This document shows positions 8,273 through 16,084 of a stretch of DNA of 42,186 bases, one piece after another. Every line of letters begins with the position of its first letter. Position 1 is the stretch's first letter. Both the position numbers and the translations under genes were made by a program. A model generated the notes under the pieces. It ran no database searches and was not told where the DNA came from. It saw only the letters and a list, made by a program, of their open reading frames with translations. Origin of the DNA: Mesorhizobium sp. ORS 3324 (lineage in GTDB: Bacteria; Pseudomonadota; Alphaproteobacteria; Rhizobiales; Rhizobiaceae); NCBI GenBank assembly GCA_000824825.2, contig LM655237.1:1-42186 (forward strand). The letters are read 5' to 3'.

Positions 8273-9611
8273 GTGTGCGTCAAGTTCAGCAAAAAGGGGC
8301 GGCCATGAAGGTGGTCATGCGGCTTGGCGCAGAGCGAGCTTCTAATGCTCGCGCAGGTCGTCCATGTTGATGTAGCGGTTGGCCTCCATCCAGTTTTCGT
8401 GGGTCTCGACGGCGAGCGCCCTGACCAGGCGCAGGCAGCTTTTTGCGTTGGGGAAGATACGCACGACATAGGTGCGGCGCCTGATCTCCTCGTTGAGGCG
8501 CTCCAGCATGTTGGTGCTCTTCAAGTGCTTATGGTGCTGGCGCGGCAGGCGGAAGAAAGTGAGCGTGTTGTCGATGCTCTCTTCCACCCAGGCCGTCAGC
8601 CGCGGATAGCGCGCCGACCATTTGGCCAGCCACGCGGCGAGATCGGCTTTGGCCTCGGCGAGGTCGCGCCGGTCATAGAGCCATCTGAGCTCCTGCAGGC
8701 AGTCGTCGCCGTGCTTGCGCGGCAGATGGTCGAGCGCATTCCTGAGGAAGTGCACGTAGCAGCGCTGCCAGGCCGCCTCCGGAACGACCTCGCCGATCGC
8801 CGCGACCAGGCCGGCATGATCGTCGGACACGACCAGTTCGGCGCCCCTAAGGCCGCGCGCCTTCAGCGCCACGAGGAAGTCCTTCCAGGCCGAGCGGCTC
8901 TCGCGATTGGCCATCTCCACGGCCAGGATCTGGGCCGGCCGTCCCAGTCGATGCCGACCGCAATCAGCACCGCCTGGCTCATGACGATGGACGATGCCGG
9001 CCTCGCGCACCTTCTCGTAGCGGGCGTCGAGGATAAGGTAGGCAAACGGCTCTTGAAGCGGACGCTCAGCAAAAGCCCGGAGGCTTTCGTCCAGGCGCTT
9101 GTTGATGGCCGAGATCGCCGAGGCCGAGAAGGCATGGCCGCACAGCTCCTCCGTGATCGCCTTGACCTTGCGGGTCGATACGCCTTGCACGTACATCTCC
9201 GCCAGCGTCGCAACCAAGGCCCGTTCGGAACGCTGGTAGCGCTCGAACAATTCGGTGGAGAAGCGGCCCGCCCGATCCTGCGGAACCCGCAGCTCAAGCT
9301 TGCCGACACGGGTGATCAGAGTGCGGCCGTAATGGCCTGAGCGCTAACCGAGACGCTCCGGTGTGCGCTCGCTCTTCGAAGCGCCCAAGGCCTCCTCCAT
9401 CTCGGCCTCGAGCACTTCCTGCAGCACTGTGCGGATCACCTCACGCAGCCCGTCGGGATTCGAAAGAAGAATGTCTTTGACGGCGGCGCTGGCGGTCTTA
9501 CCTTCAGTCTTGGTCATGGTGGCGTTCCTCGCGAGGGAATCGGTGACGTTGAACATCACCAGCCTGCCATGACCGCCCTCTCTCAGCGAATTTGCAGAAC
9601 TCTCAGCACAC
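8273..9611 (-). mobile_element. IS256-family insertion sequence, decayed
   Basis: The element is 1339 bases long. The left end GTGTGCGTCAAGTTCAGCAA (8273-8292) matches the reverse complement of the right end, GTGTGCTGAGAGTTCTGCAA (9611-9592), imperfectly, as in IS256 terminal repeats. No target duplication is visible (8265-8272 CACCGGTT, 9612-9619 TACCCGGA). It encodes one transposase that carries several lesions. Confidence 0.8.
8315..9517 (-). pseudogene. IS256-family (mutator-type) transposase, inactivated
   Basis: The frame starts with MTKTEGKTASAAVKDILL and shows the family blocks LEAEMEEALGA, FERYQRSERALVATLAEMYV, LILDARYEKVRE (first catalytic Asp), VVSDDHAGL (second Asp) and STNMLERLNEEIRRRT (catalytic Glu). 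Lesions: an in-frame TAG at 9346-9344, where family members have Tyr before RSGHYGR; a 7-base duplication near 8978 and a 1-base loss near 8938 that scramble about 18 residues and then restore the frame; and a TAG at 8344-8342, where Lys is expected after LREH, cutting off the last 8 residues. The pieces are therefore unlikely to give an active enzyme. Confidence 0.85.
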
Positions 9612-9677
9612 TACCCGGAAATCGATCGACTCCTGTTTCGATACGGCTCATCCATTCCGTGGTTTTGCAGTTCAGCT

Positions 9678-9702
9678 GGAACAAAGCGAATTGCTGCAAG
9701 TT
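9678..9702 (+). promoter_or_regulatory. EcfG-type stress promoter with no downstream protein gene
   Basis: GGAAC (9678-9682), 17 bases, GTT (9700-9702). The next sequence on this strand is a folded segment starting at 9710, not a coding gene; the next gene is on the opposite strand and convergent. Confidence 0.55.
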
Positions 9703-9709
9703 GAGCTCA

Positions 9710-9799
9710 GGTGACGTCGGCTGCTCCAACACCTATCACCCGCGTCACCATTGGGCCGCAATGGCCCGCAGAGTCCGCTCCGCCACCGGGGCGGACTCT
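9710..9799 (+). ncRNA. Candidate stress-controlled small RNA
   Basis: Starting 8 bases after a GGAAC-N17-GTT promoter, the + strand can fold into three stems. GGTGACG (9710-9716) pairs perfectly with CGTCACC (9743-9749) around a 26-base C-rich loop. GGGCC (9753-9757) pairs with GGCCC (9763-9767). AGAGTCCGC (9770-9778) pairs perfectly with GCGGACTCT (9791-9799), and this last stem could end transcription, though the T-rich stretch comes only 20 bases later. A 5' stem with a C-rich loop under EcfG control recalls GsrN of Caulobacter; the resemblance is structural, not a proven homology. Confidence 0.45.
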
Positions 9800-9896
9800 C
9801 TCTCGAGGGCGTGTCATTCTGCTTTTAATTCGTGGGTGCTTTGGACCTGATGCTTCGGAAAGGTGAGCTTAAGCTTAGTTGTGCTGTATCGTTTCG

Positions 9897-11294
9897 TCAG
9901 TGCGACGCTGCAGCAGCAAATCCAATCGAATTTTCTTCCGCGGCGCTTTGCACTGATCGCAAGGGCGTGGTCAGCGTCCAGGCGAGTCCTGACTTGCTGA
10001 ATTCCAGTTGACTGGACCCGCCCATCGCCTGGGGTGCCACGTGTTTGAGAACCAGCATGCCGAAGCCCTGGCGATCGCAGTGCTTCATCGCAGGCCCACC
10101 AGTCTCGCGCCACACCAATCTAAATGTGTTGGCGCCTTCCACCTCCCATCGAACCTCTATGTGACCCTCCCGCCGAGATAGCGCTCCATACTTGGCCGAG
10201 TTCGTGGCCAGTTCGTGAAAGGCAATGCCCAGGTACTGCACCGCGTTAGCTCCGAGCAAGATTGCAGGACCGGTCATCGATAGGCGCGGGGACGCCACAA
10301 ACGGCTTGAGCTGTGCCTCGACCAGTTCCCGGACAGCCGCCCCTCGCCAGCCGCCTTCCACCAGAAGGTCATGTGAATCCGAAAGCGCTGTAATGCGATC
10401 GCGGACGTGGTCGAGAAATCTGTCCGGCGTGCTCGTTAGCTTGCCGATCTGGCGTATCATCGAAAGGATGACCGCGTATTGATTCTTTACGCGATGGTTG
10501 ACTTCACGCATGAGAAGCTTGATGCGCTGTTCGCTCTCCTTGTGCGAGCTGATGTCGCGCACGATCTTCGAAGCGCCGATTATACTTCCATCTCCATCGC
10601 GAATTGGAGAGACGGTAAGCGAGACCGGTACCGGGATCCCGTTCTTGCGTAGCCGCACAGTCTCAAAAGTCGGCATGCGCTGGCCGGCGCGAATACAATT
10701 CATGATGGTTGTTTCTTCGTCGAGCCTGTCGTGCGGAATGAGCATTGTCACGGGCCGGCCAATCGCTTCAGCGGCTGTGTAGCCGAATAGATTGACTGCT
10801 GCATCGTTCCAGCTGGTGATGGTTCCGTTCATGTCCTTCGACACAATGGCATCCATCGACGACTCAACAATGGCGGCAAGCCGCATGTCTGATTCGTCCG
10901 CACGTGTTTGCGTTCGCAAGTCGAGCAACGTGTTCATGGCGCCAACGACATTACCCGCTCTATCGCGAAGCAGGACCGGGTGTGCAACGAGAGGGATCAG
11001 TTGGCCGTCTGGACGTTCAGCAACAGCTTTGCCGCCGTAGACATCGCGGCTTTGCATCAACGCGATCGCCAACGAGCATTCTTCATGTGCCATGCTGCTG
11101 CCATCGAGGTGACGAAGCCTCCATGAACCACACCATCGCGCCTTCCCGATGATAGGGCGCCGTCCCCAAAGTTCGGCAGCCGCTTCGTTGAAGAATGTGA
11201 TGTAACCATCCTTATCCGTCGTATAGACAGCGACCGGCAAGCCTTGCATCAAATCGATTTGGCTGCCGGCATAGGAGGTGAGGTCCACGTGCAT
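9897..11294 (-). CDS. PAS-PAS-HWE sensor histidine kinase
   Basis: 465 residues with no membrane segments, so probably cytosolic. Two PAS domains are visible: residues about 10-130 (LPVAVYTTDKDGYITFFNEAA) and 140-255 (DAIVSKDMNGTITSWNDAAV, GYTAAEAIGRPVTMLIP). The dimerisation helix has the phospho-acceptor histidine 267 in MREVNHRVKNQ. The ATPase domain has HELATNSAKYGAL as N-box and WRE (395-397), the HWE-family hallmark. Kinases of the HWE/HisKA2 families often feed PhyR, the anti-anti-sigma regulator of the general stress response. No response regulator is adjacent, so this is an orphan kinase. The ATG at 11294 is the first in-frame start. A weak GGAAC-type site lies upstream. Confidence 0.85.
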   Translation of the reverse strand: MHVDLTSYAGSQIDLMQGLPVAVYTTDKDGYITFFNEAAAELWGRRPIIGKARWCGSWRLRHLDGSSMAHEECSLAIALMQSRDVYGGKAVAERPDGQLIPLVAHPVLLRDRAGNVVGAMNTLLDLRTQTRADESDMRLAAIVESSMDAIVSKDMNGTITSWNDAAVNLFGYTAAEAIGRPVTMLIPHDRLDEETTIMNCIRAGQRMPTFETVRLRKNGIPVPVSLTVSPIRDGDGSIIGASKIVRDISSHKESEQRIKLLMREVNHRVKNQYAVILSMIRQIGKLTSTPDRFLDHVRDRITALSDSHDLLVEGGWRGAAVRELVEAQLKPFVASPRLSMTGPAILLGANAVQYLGIAFHELATNSAKYGALSRREGHIEVRWEVEGANTFRLVWRETGGPAMKHCDRQGFGMLVLKHVAPQAMGGSSQLEFSKSGLAWTLTTPLRSVQSAAEENSIGFAAAASH

Positions 11295-11342
11295 CTCTTA
11301 TGCGGATAATGGCGGGTTGGACACCGACCCGCCACACCCCAA

Positions 11343-11367
11343 AATGCGCCCGACATTGTTCGGTTCC
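11343..11367 (-). promoter_or_regulatory. Weak EcfG-type promoter candidate for the HWE kinase
   Basis: On the - strand GGAAC (11367-11363) is followed after 18 bases by TT, but the base before TT is A rather than G. About 50 bases before the kinase ATG. Confidence 0.3.
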
Positions 11368-11425
11368 CTGATGCCCGTCTGACGAAATTTGTGTCGAGGC
11401 AGAGCGCAAAATCGAGATGCTGCGA

Positions 11426-11450
11426 GGAACAAGCCTTGGCGGATGGCGTT
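11426..11450 (+). promoter_or_regulatory. EcfG-type stress promoter for topoisomerase IB
   Basis: GGAAC (11426-11430), 17 bases, GTT (11448-11450), with C before GTT as in the full consensus. It lies 76 bases before the chosen ATG at 11527 and inside the longer open frame, supporting the downstream start. Confidence 0.65.
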
Positions 11451-11526
11451 TAGACGCCGTGCCGCCGATCGAGCATCTTGCGCGTCTTCCCAGCCTCGGA
11501 GCTCATATTCAACGTATGCAGACGCA

Positions 11527-12630
11527 ATGCGCTCACTGAACCCTGCTCACAAGCCGACCACCTGTAGTGCGCCAGAGGGGACCGTCTCGGCGCAAGCAGC
11601 TGCGCTGATCTATTGCAGCGATGCCGAGCCGGGCATCCGGCGCCGGCGCAGTGGTCGACGTTTCCGCTACATTGGTCCTGACGGTGACAGGATCACCGAC
11701 CCAGCAGTTCTCGACCGGATCGGCCACCTGGCGATTCCGCCGGCTTGGAGCGATGTCTGGATTTCGCCGTACCCAGATGGTCACATCCAGGCTACCGGCC
11801 GTGACGACCGGGGCCGCAAACAATATCGCTACCATCCCCGATGGACGGTTTTTCGCGACGAAGCAAAATATTCAAGCCTGACTGCCTTCGCCCATACGCT
11901 ACCCCGCCTCAGGCGGCGTATCGAAACCGATCTGCGCAAGAAGGGTTTGTCAGCCGAACGTGTGATCGCCACGGTCGTGTGGCTTCTCGACAGGACGCTC
12001 ATCAGGGTCGGCAATCATGCCTATGCTCACGAGAATAACAGCTTTGGCCTCACGACCTTGCGCGATCGTCATGCAAACATCAACGGATCGACGCTTCGTT
12101 TCGCCTTTCGCGGAAAATCCGGCAAGGAATGGAAACTCAAGATCCATGACCGCCGCATTGCCAAAATCGTGAAGGGCGCTCAGGACCTCCCGGGGCAGCA
12201 CCTGTTTCAGTATGTCGATGCGGACGGCTCGCGAAAAATGATCCACTCACACGACGTCAATGACTACATTCGCCGGGCCAGCAAAGCTGACTTCAGTTCA
12301 AGGCATTTCCGGACTTGGGGCGGTACGGTTCGGGCGGCGAAGATCCTGTCTCAAACGGAGCTTCCGAAGTCGAAACGGGAAACAGCCATGGCCATGAACA
12401 AGGCAATAGACATCATCGCCGCAAAGCTCGGCAACACCCGCGCAGTCTGTCGCAAATGCTACATACACCCACTTGTGATCGATGCCTGGCTCGCCGGCCG
12501 ACTGGCCGGCGAACTCAACGATGTCGAGCATCAACTGCGCAAGCCGCCGCGGGGGCTGCACCGATGGGAAACGCTGGTGCTGCGCTGGCTGGAGATCTCC
12601 GAAGCTTCGCAGCCATCGCAGTCCTTTTAG
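11527..12630 (+). CDS. DNA topoisomerase IB (eukaryotic/poxvirus-like)
   Basis: 367 residues. The N-terminal part (GRRFRYIGPDGDRITD, LAIPPAWSDVWISP, GRDDRGRKQYRYHPRW) is the DNA-binding region of bacterial topoisomerase IB. The catalytic domain shows LIRVGNHAYAHENNSFGLTT with the active-site arginine, a second basic site in RHFRTWGGT, and the nucleophilic tyrosine in AVCRKCYIHP. It relaxes supercoils through a 3'-phosphotyrosine intermediate without ATP. Bacterial members are accessory enzymes and not essential. A stress-type promoter sits 76 bases upstream. The reading frame extends to 11389 but that part overlaps the promoter. Confidence 0.9.
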   Translation: MRSLNPAHKPTTCSAPEGTVSAQAAALIYCSDAEPGIRRRRSGRRFRYIGPDGDRITDPAVLDRIGHLAIPPAWSDVWISPYPDGHIQATGRDDRGRKQYRYHPRWTVFRDEAKYSSLTAFAHTLPRLRRRIETDLRKKGLSAERVIATVVWLLDRTLIRVGNHAYAHENNSFGLTTLRDRHANINGSTLRFAFRGKSGKEWKLKIHDRRIAKIVKGAQDLPGQHLFQYVDADGSRKMIHSHDVNDYIRRASKADFSSRHFRTWGGTVRAAKILSQTELPKSKRETAMAMNKAIDIIAAKLGNTRAVCRKCYIHPLVIDAWLAGRLAGELNDVEHQLRKPPRGLHRWETLVLRWLEISEASQPSQSF

Positions 12631-12703
12631 CGGGTGTTTGGCCTCGCTTTGGATTGCCGGCGAAGGACTGGGCCGGCCGCCGCGGCGAAGGCGATCTAAT
12701 GGC

Positions 12704-12728
12704 GGAACAACATCAACACGCGGAAGTT
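12704..12728 (+). promoter_or_regulatory. EcfG-type stress promoter for the CDF transporter
   Basis: GGAAC (12704-12708), 17 bases, GTT (12726-12728), 68 bases before the GTG start at 12797. Confidence 0.65.
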
Positions 12729-12796
12729 TGTTCGCGGTACGGCTATGCCTTTCGTAGCTTCGCCAGTTAAATCCAGCGGTCGAGGAAATTCCCCAC

Positions 12797-13777
12797 GTGA
12801 GCGAAACCCATGATGACACTGATCGGCGTTCAACCACCCATCCGTCAAGAAAGACAATCTACGCGGCCCTGATAGGCAATCTGCTGATTGCGATATTGAA
12901 GTTCGTTGCGGCCGCCTACACCAACAGTTCAGCAATGGCTAGCGAGGGCGTGCACTCGCTGATCGATACGAGCAACGAAATCCTACTTCTGCACGGCCTC
13001 AACCGTTCGTCAAAACCGCCGGACGAGAATCATCCGCTTGGGCACGGGCGCGAGCTTTATTTCTGGAGCTTTGTTGTCGCGCTGCTTGTCTTTGCCCTCG
13101 GTGCCGGCGTTTCCCTCTATGAGGGTGTAATTCATATCCTTTCGCCCGCAACCATCGAGAACGTTGGCGCCAATTTCATTGTCCTAGCTCTTTCGGCGGT
13201 CTTTGAAAGTTATTCTTGGCAGATTGCGTTCAAACACTTCCGATCCTCTAAAGGCAAAAGCGGTTATCTGCAGGCAATCCGTCGCAGCAAGGATCCGACG
13301 ATTTTCACCGTCCTGCTGGAAGACAGCGCTGCGCTGATAGGTATTGGCATTGCCTTCGTCAGCATTGCATTAGCCCAGCATTTCAACATGCCGACGCTGG
13401 ATGGGATTGGCTCGATATGCATCGGCATCTTGCTCGCGCTGACCGCCGCGTTCCTGGCCCAGGAATGCAAAGGACTGCTGATTGGAGAGCGTGCAGCGCC
13501 AGCCGTGGAGGCCGCCATCTTGAAGATGGCAAGTGAGGATCCTGCCATTCAAAAAGTCAATGGCGTGATTACGGTTCATCTGGCACCGGACCAGATAGTG
13601 GCTGCGCTCAGCGCGCAATTTCACGACGAAGCGAATGCCGATGATATAGAAGAGTGTGTCGAACGCCTGGAGACGAGGCTGGCCGCCGAGCGCCAGGAAG
13701 TAACAACACTGTTCGTCAAGCCACAGACGAGCCGGCGGTGGAGCGGCAACAGCCGGTCGGCTCCGCCTGCTGAGTGA
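12797..13777 (+). CDS. Cation diffusion facilitator (CDF) family metal transporter
   Basis: 326 residues with about six membrane helices, beginning IYAALIGNLLIAILKFVAA. The first metal-site helix carries SSAMASEGVHSLIDTSNE, where the usual HxxxD-type pair is replaced by E/H and D positions seen in one CDF subgroup. HPLGHGRELYFWSFV follows helix 2, LLEDSAALIGIGIAF is helix 5, and LDGIGSICIGILLA is helix 6. The cytosolic C-terminal domain has GVITVHLAPDQIVAALSAQF. These exporters use the proton gradient to expel zinc, iron, manganese or similar ions; the metal cannot be told here. The start is GTG with GAGGAAA 8 bases upstream. A stress-type promoter precedes it. Confidence 0.85.
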   Translation: MSETHDDTDRRSTTHPSRKTIYAALIGNLLIAILKFVAAAYTNSSAMASEGVHSLIDTSNEILLLHGLNRSSKPPDENHPLGHGRELYFWSFVVALLVFALGAGVSLYEGVIHILSPATIENVGANFIVLALSAVFESYSWQIAFKHFRSSKGKSGYLQAIRRSKDPTIFTVLLEDSAALIGIGIAFVSIALAQHFNMPTLDGIGSICIGILLALTAAFLAQECKGLLIGERAAPAVEAAILKMASEDPAIQKVNGVITVHLAPDQIVAALSAQFHDEANADDIEECVERLETRLAAERQEVTTLFVKPQTSRRWSGNSRSAPPAE

Positions 13778-13840
13778 TCCGGTCGCGATGGCCCTTGGCA
13801 CCAGATATCCTCATTTGCCACAGACCGCCTGACTATTTTG

Positions 13841-13865
13841 GGAACATCACCCCTCACCGGCCGTT
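13841..13865 (+). promoter_or_regulatory. EcfG-type stress promoter for the PRC-barrel operon
   Basis: GGAAC (13841-13845), 17 bases, GTT (13863-13865) with C before GTT. It lies 41 bases before the ATG at 13907. Confidence 0.7.
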
Positions 13866-13906
13866 TGGTGCCATACCCACCGGAAAACAAAAAAGGAGCT
13901 CAAGCC

Positions 13907-14272
13907 ATGCCAACACCGAGTGGACATACTGACGCCATCCGCGCATCCCGAGTGATCGGTACCACGGTCTACAATGCGGCTGGAGAAGACATAGGGACCA
14001 TCGAGGACGTCATGCTCGAAAAGACCACCAACGGCATCATGTTTGCCGTCATCTCGTTCGGCGGTTTTCTGGGTATCGGCGAGAAGTATCATGCCATTCC
14101 CTGGTCTCTTCTGGATTTCGATCCCAATCGCGGAGGCTACGTCGTGCCTTTTAGCGCCGAGCAGCTCAAGGCAGCACCAGCATATTCGATCGATGAACTA
14201 ACCGTCGACGACGGTAGACCGGCTCGTGAAGCTTCCTTTGGCTACTGGCATGTCGAGCCATATTGGCAATGA
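13907..14272 (+). CDS. PRC-barrel domain protein
   Basis: 121 residues with one PRC-barrel: VIGTTVYNAAGEDIGTIEDVML, then IMFAVISFGGFLGIGEKYHAIPW and YVVPFSAEQLKAAPAY. There is no signal peptide, so it is cytosolic. PRC-barrels occur in RNA metabolism and photosynthetic reaction centre proteins, and stand-alone copies are common in rhizobial stress regulons, where their role is unknown. AAAGGAGCT lies 7 bases before the ATG. The stop overlaps the next start as ATGA, so the two proteins are translationally coupled. A secreted relative is encoded at 36328-36720. Confidence 0.85.
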   Translation: MPTPSGHTDAIRASRVIGTTVYNAAGEDIGTIEDVMLEKTTNGIMFAVISFGGFLGIGEKYHAIPWSLLDFDPNRGGYVVPFSAEQLKAAPAYSIDELTVDDGRPAREASFGYWHVEPYWQ

Positions 14273-14535
14273 GTTCATCCTCGTTGCCTAGCAGGGCGCA
14301 AGCGAGGCAATTGGCTCGTAAGAAGCGCATAAATGCGACCGATAAGCCGGCGCACGAACACGAAAGCGGCACAACTGTGCCGAAGTCGGCGCCGGCAGGC
14401 AACGATGTTCCTTCCGGCGAGCGCAACAAATATCACGATCGTGCGTCCGTAGACCGCGAACAACCGCTGCCGGATGACGAGGAAGAACTCGTCAGCTCGC
14501 AAAACCCCTCGAGGCGCGATATCGACGAGCCGTGA
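14269..14535 (+). CDS. Small charged hypothetical protein (88 aa)
   Basis: The ATG at 14269 overlaps the stop of the PRC-barrel gene (ATGA), which supports real expression by coupling. The product is very hydrophilic and probably disordered: a basic N-terminal part (RAQARQLARKKRINATD) followed by an acidic C-terminal part (PLPDDEEELVSS). No domain is recognised. It would be made under the same stress-type promoter. Confidence 0.55.
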   Translation: MSSSSLPSRAQARQLARKKRINATDKPAHEHESGTTVPKSAPAGNDVPSGERNKYHDRASVDREQPLPDDEEELVSSQNPSRRDIDEP

Positions 14536-14796
14536 CCGGGGCATTCAGATTGGTTTCACCTGTGCCGGCAGGGGCGTGGTTCGGCGAGCGGCGGCTGAAT
14601 TGACAAGCGGCTCCGGCGGCAGACCTCGAATGTTGCCCAGCGTCGCGACATGCCCAGCCAGACAAAAGGTATTGTCGTTAGTTTCGCGCACCAGCGGGTG
14701 AACCAATCCACACGCACGAGCGATAGGTGATCGGCTGGTCGCGCGTGCTATTCGCTCGTCTCTAGGGGTTTGCCTTCAGAGAAGATGAAGGCGCCT

Positions 14797-14934
14797 CTAT
14801 TGTTCCATCCGCTCAGCAGGCGCCGCAGGGGCGTCGCGTGGCAAGCCTAGCATGACCGCCAGATCGCTCACGTGGCGCCGTTCGCCTCGCTGCGATCCTT
14901 CCGCCACAAATGAAATCCTCGAAACGACCGTCAT
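14797..14934 (-). pseudogene. Truncated duplicate of the GntR regulator gene
   Basis: The - strand frame from ATG 14934 gives MTVVSRISFVAEGSQRGE and then SDLAVMLGLPRD before ERMEQ and a stop. It aligns with the first 46 residues of the intact regulator at 20884-20210 (MTVVLRDFIEAEGLQPGD, DLAVKLGLPRT, AEMEQ). The rest of the DNA-binding domain and the entire ligand domain are missing, so it is non-functional. Confidence 0.75.
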
Positions 14935-14968
14935 ACGGCCACTCCAGAACGAATCGACAAATTTTCCC

Positions 14969-15045
14969 GCAACCAATTTGATCTGTCTTGACACCGGTTT
15001 CGATACCAATTTCATATTGGTTTTAGCAAGCCAGAGATTGGTTGC
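14969..15045 (+). promoter_or_regulatory. Promoter/operator of the amino-acid ABC operon (duplicate copy)
   Basis: A 17-base palindrome ACCAATTTCATATTGGT (15005-15021) lies between the arms of a second inverted repeat, GCAACCAAT (14969-14977) and ATTGGTTGC (15037-15045). A TTGACA -35 box is at 14988-14993, with a poor -10 near 15011-15016, so the inner palindrome would cover the -10. The same arrangement occurs at 20920-20996. The natural inference is binding by the GntR-family regulator encoded at 20210-20884. Confidence 0.6.
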
Positions 15046-15265
15046 ACGTAATTGCTGGGGCAGCGAGCCGATGAGTGTGACTGACAGCAAGGGATGTCGA
15101 ACCGTTTCGAGGAGATGCGTTGCAGACGGCGGCGTCACCGACGGCAGCGGGAGCGATGGTCACAGTCGCCAAGCAGCAAATAAGGAACTCGCGCAAACGT
15201 TGGACAACTGGGCCCAGCCCGCTGTTGAGGAGACGCAAGCTGAATGGGACCGAAGACGCCATGAC

Positions 15266-16042
15266 ATGCCCCCGGTTCTCAAAGTTCATGAACTCAGCAA
15301 GACCTTCGGCGCAGTCAGGATCCTCAACGCCGTCACTTTCCAGATGGCGGAGGGGGAGGTCATTTCCCTTGTCGGCGCGTCCGGCTCGGGAAAGAGCACG
15401 TTGTTACGCTGCATAAATTTTCTGGAGACGCCGACCTCAGGGAGGATCGAGGTGATGGGCGAGGCGATCTCCATCACCTCCAATCGACCGGGCAAGAGCG
15501 AAATCACCAACCGCGCGAAGATCCGCCTTTTTCGCCAGCGGACAGGCATGGTGTTCCAGAGCTTCAATCTCTGGCCGCACCGCACTGTGATCGGCAACGT
15601 GACGGAGGCGCTCGTCTACGTGCTCGGCAAAGGAAGGCGCGAGGCCGAGGATATGGCGCATTCGGCGCTTTCCAAGGTGGGAATGGCCGAGTTCCGCGAT
15701 CGCTATCCCAGTCAGCTTTCGGGCGGTCAACAGCAGCGCGTTGCGATCGCGCGGGTGCTGGCGATGCGACCAAAGATCATGCTTTTTGACGAGCCCACCT
15801 CCGCGCTCGATCCGGAACTCATAGGCGAGGTGCTGAAGGTGATCCGCACGCTTGCCGAGGAGGGTGCGACCATCCTTCTCGTCACCCATGAAATGCGGTT
15901 TGCGCGCGACGTGTCGAACCGAATGATATTCCTGCGCAAAGGTATCCTTGAGCAGGACGATGCGCCGGAAGAGTTGTTTCGCAACCCCGCCTCGGAGGCG
16001 GTGAAACGTTTTGTCTCCAGCGTCATGCCAGCCGCCGCGTGA
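15266..16042 (+). CDS. ABC transporter ATPase, polar amino acid type
   Basis: 258 residues of the HisP/GlnQ family: VLKVHELSKTFGAVRIL, Walker A GASGSGKST, the Q-loop in TGMVFQSFNLWPH, signature LSGGQQQRVAIARVLA, Walker B IMLFDEPTSALDPE and switch histidine LLVTHEM. It powers import through the permeases at 16958 and 17673. ATG 15266 gives the usual family length. However, the frame is open without a stop back to ATG 15071, which is the duplicated aldehyde dehydrogenase start with its own context; from there the protein would carry 65 extra N-terminal residues. The true start is therefore uncertain. Confidence 0.85.
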   Translation: MPPVLKVHELSKTFGAVRILNAVTFQMAEGEVISLVGASGSGKSTLLRCINFLETPTSGRIEVMGEAISITSNRPGKSEITNRAKIRLFRQRTGMVFQSFNLWPHRTVIGNVTEALVYVLGKGRREAEDMAHSALSKVGMAEFRDRYPSQLSGGQQQRVAIARVLAMRPKIMLFDEPTSALDPELIGEVLKVIRTLAEEGATILLVTHEMRFARDVSNRMIFLRKGILEQDDAPEELFRNPASEAVKRFVSSVMPAAA

Positions 16043-16084
16043 ACGCGGTTGTCTTCAGTAGAACAAAGAAAAGGGGTAACACTC

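Larger units (their letters stand above)
14795..15150. repeat. Degraded direct copy of the gntR-ALDH control region
   Basis: This stretch parallels 20742-21215 base by base with many substitutions: the 5' part of the GntR gene (- strand), the whole intergenic region, and the first codons of the aldehyde dehydrogenase (+ strand). An internal stretch of the aldehyde dehydrogenase start, corresponding to roughly 21062-21185, is missing. The operator-like palindromes are fully kept although the coding parts have decayed, which suggests selection for regulation of the transporter operon downstream. Confidence 0.8.

Noticed and set aside
8324..9340. 338-codon open frame on the + strand
   Set aside because: It is the complement of the IS256 transposase and has no recognisable domain.
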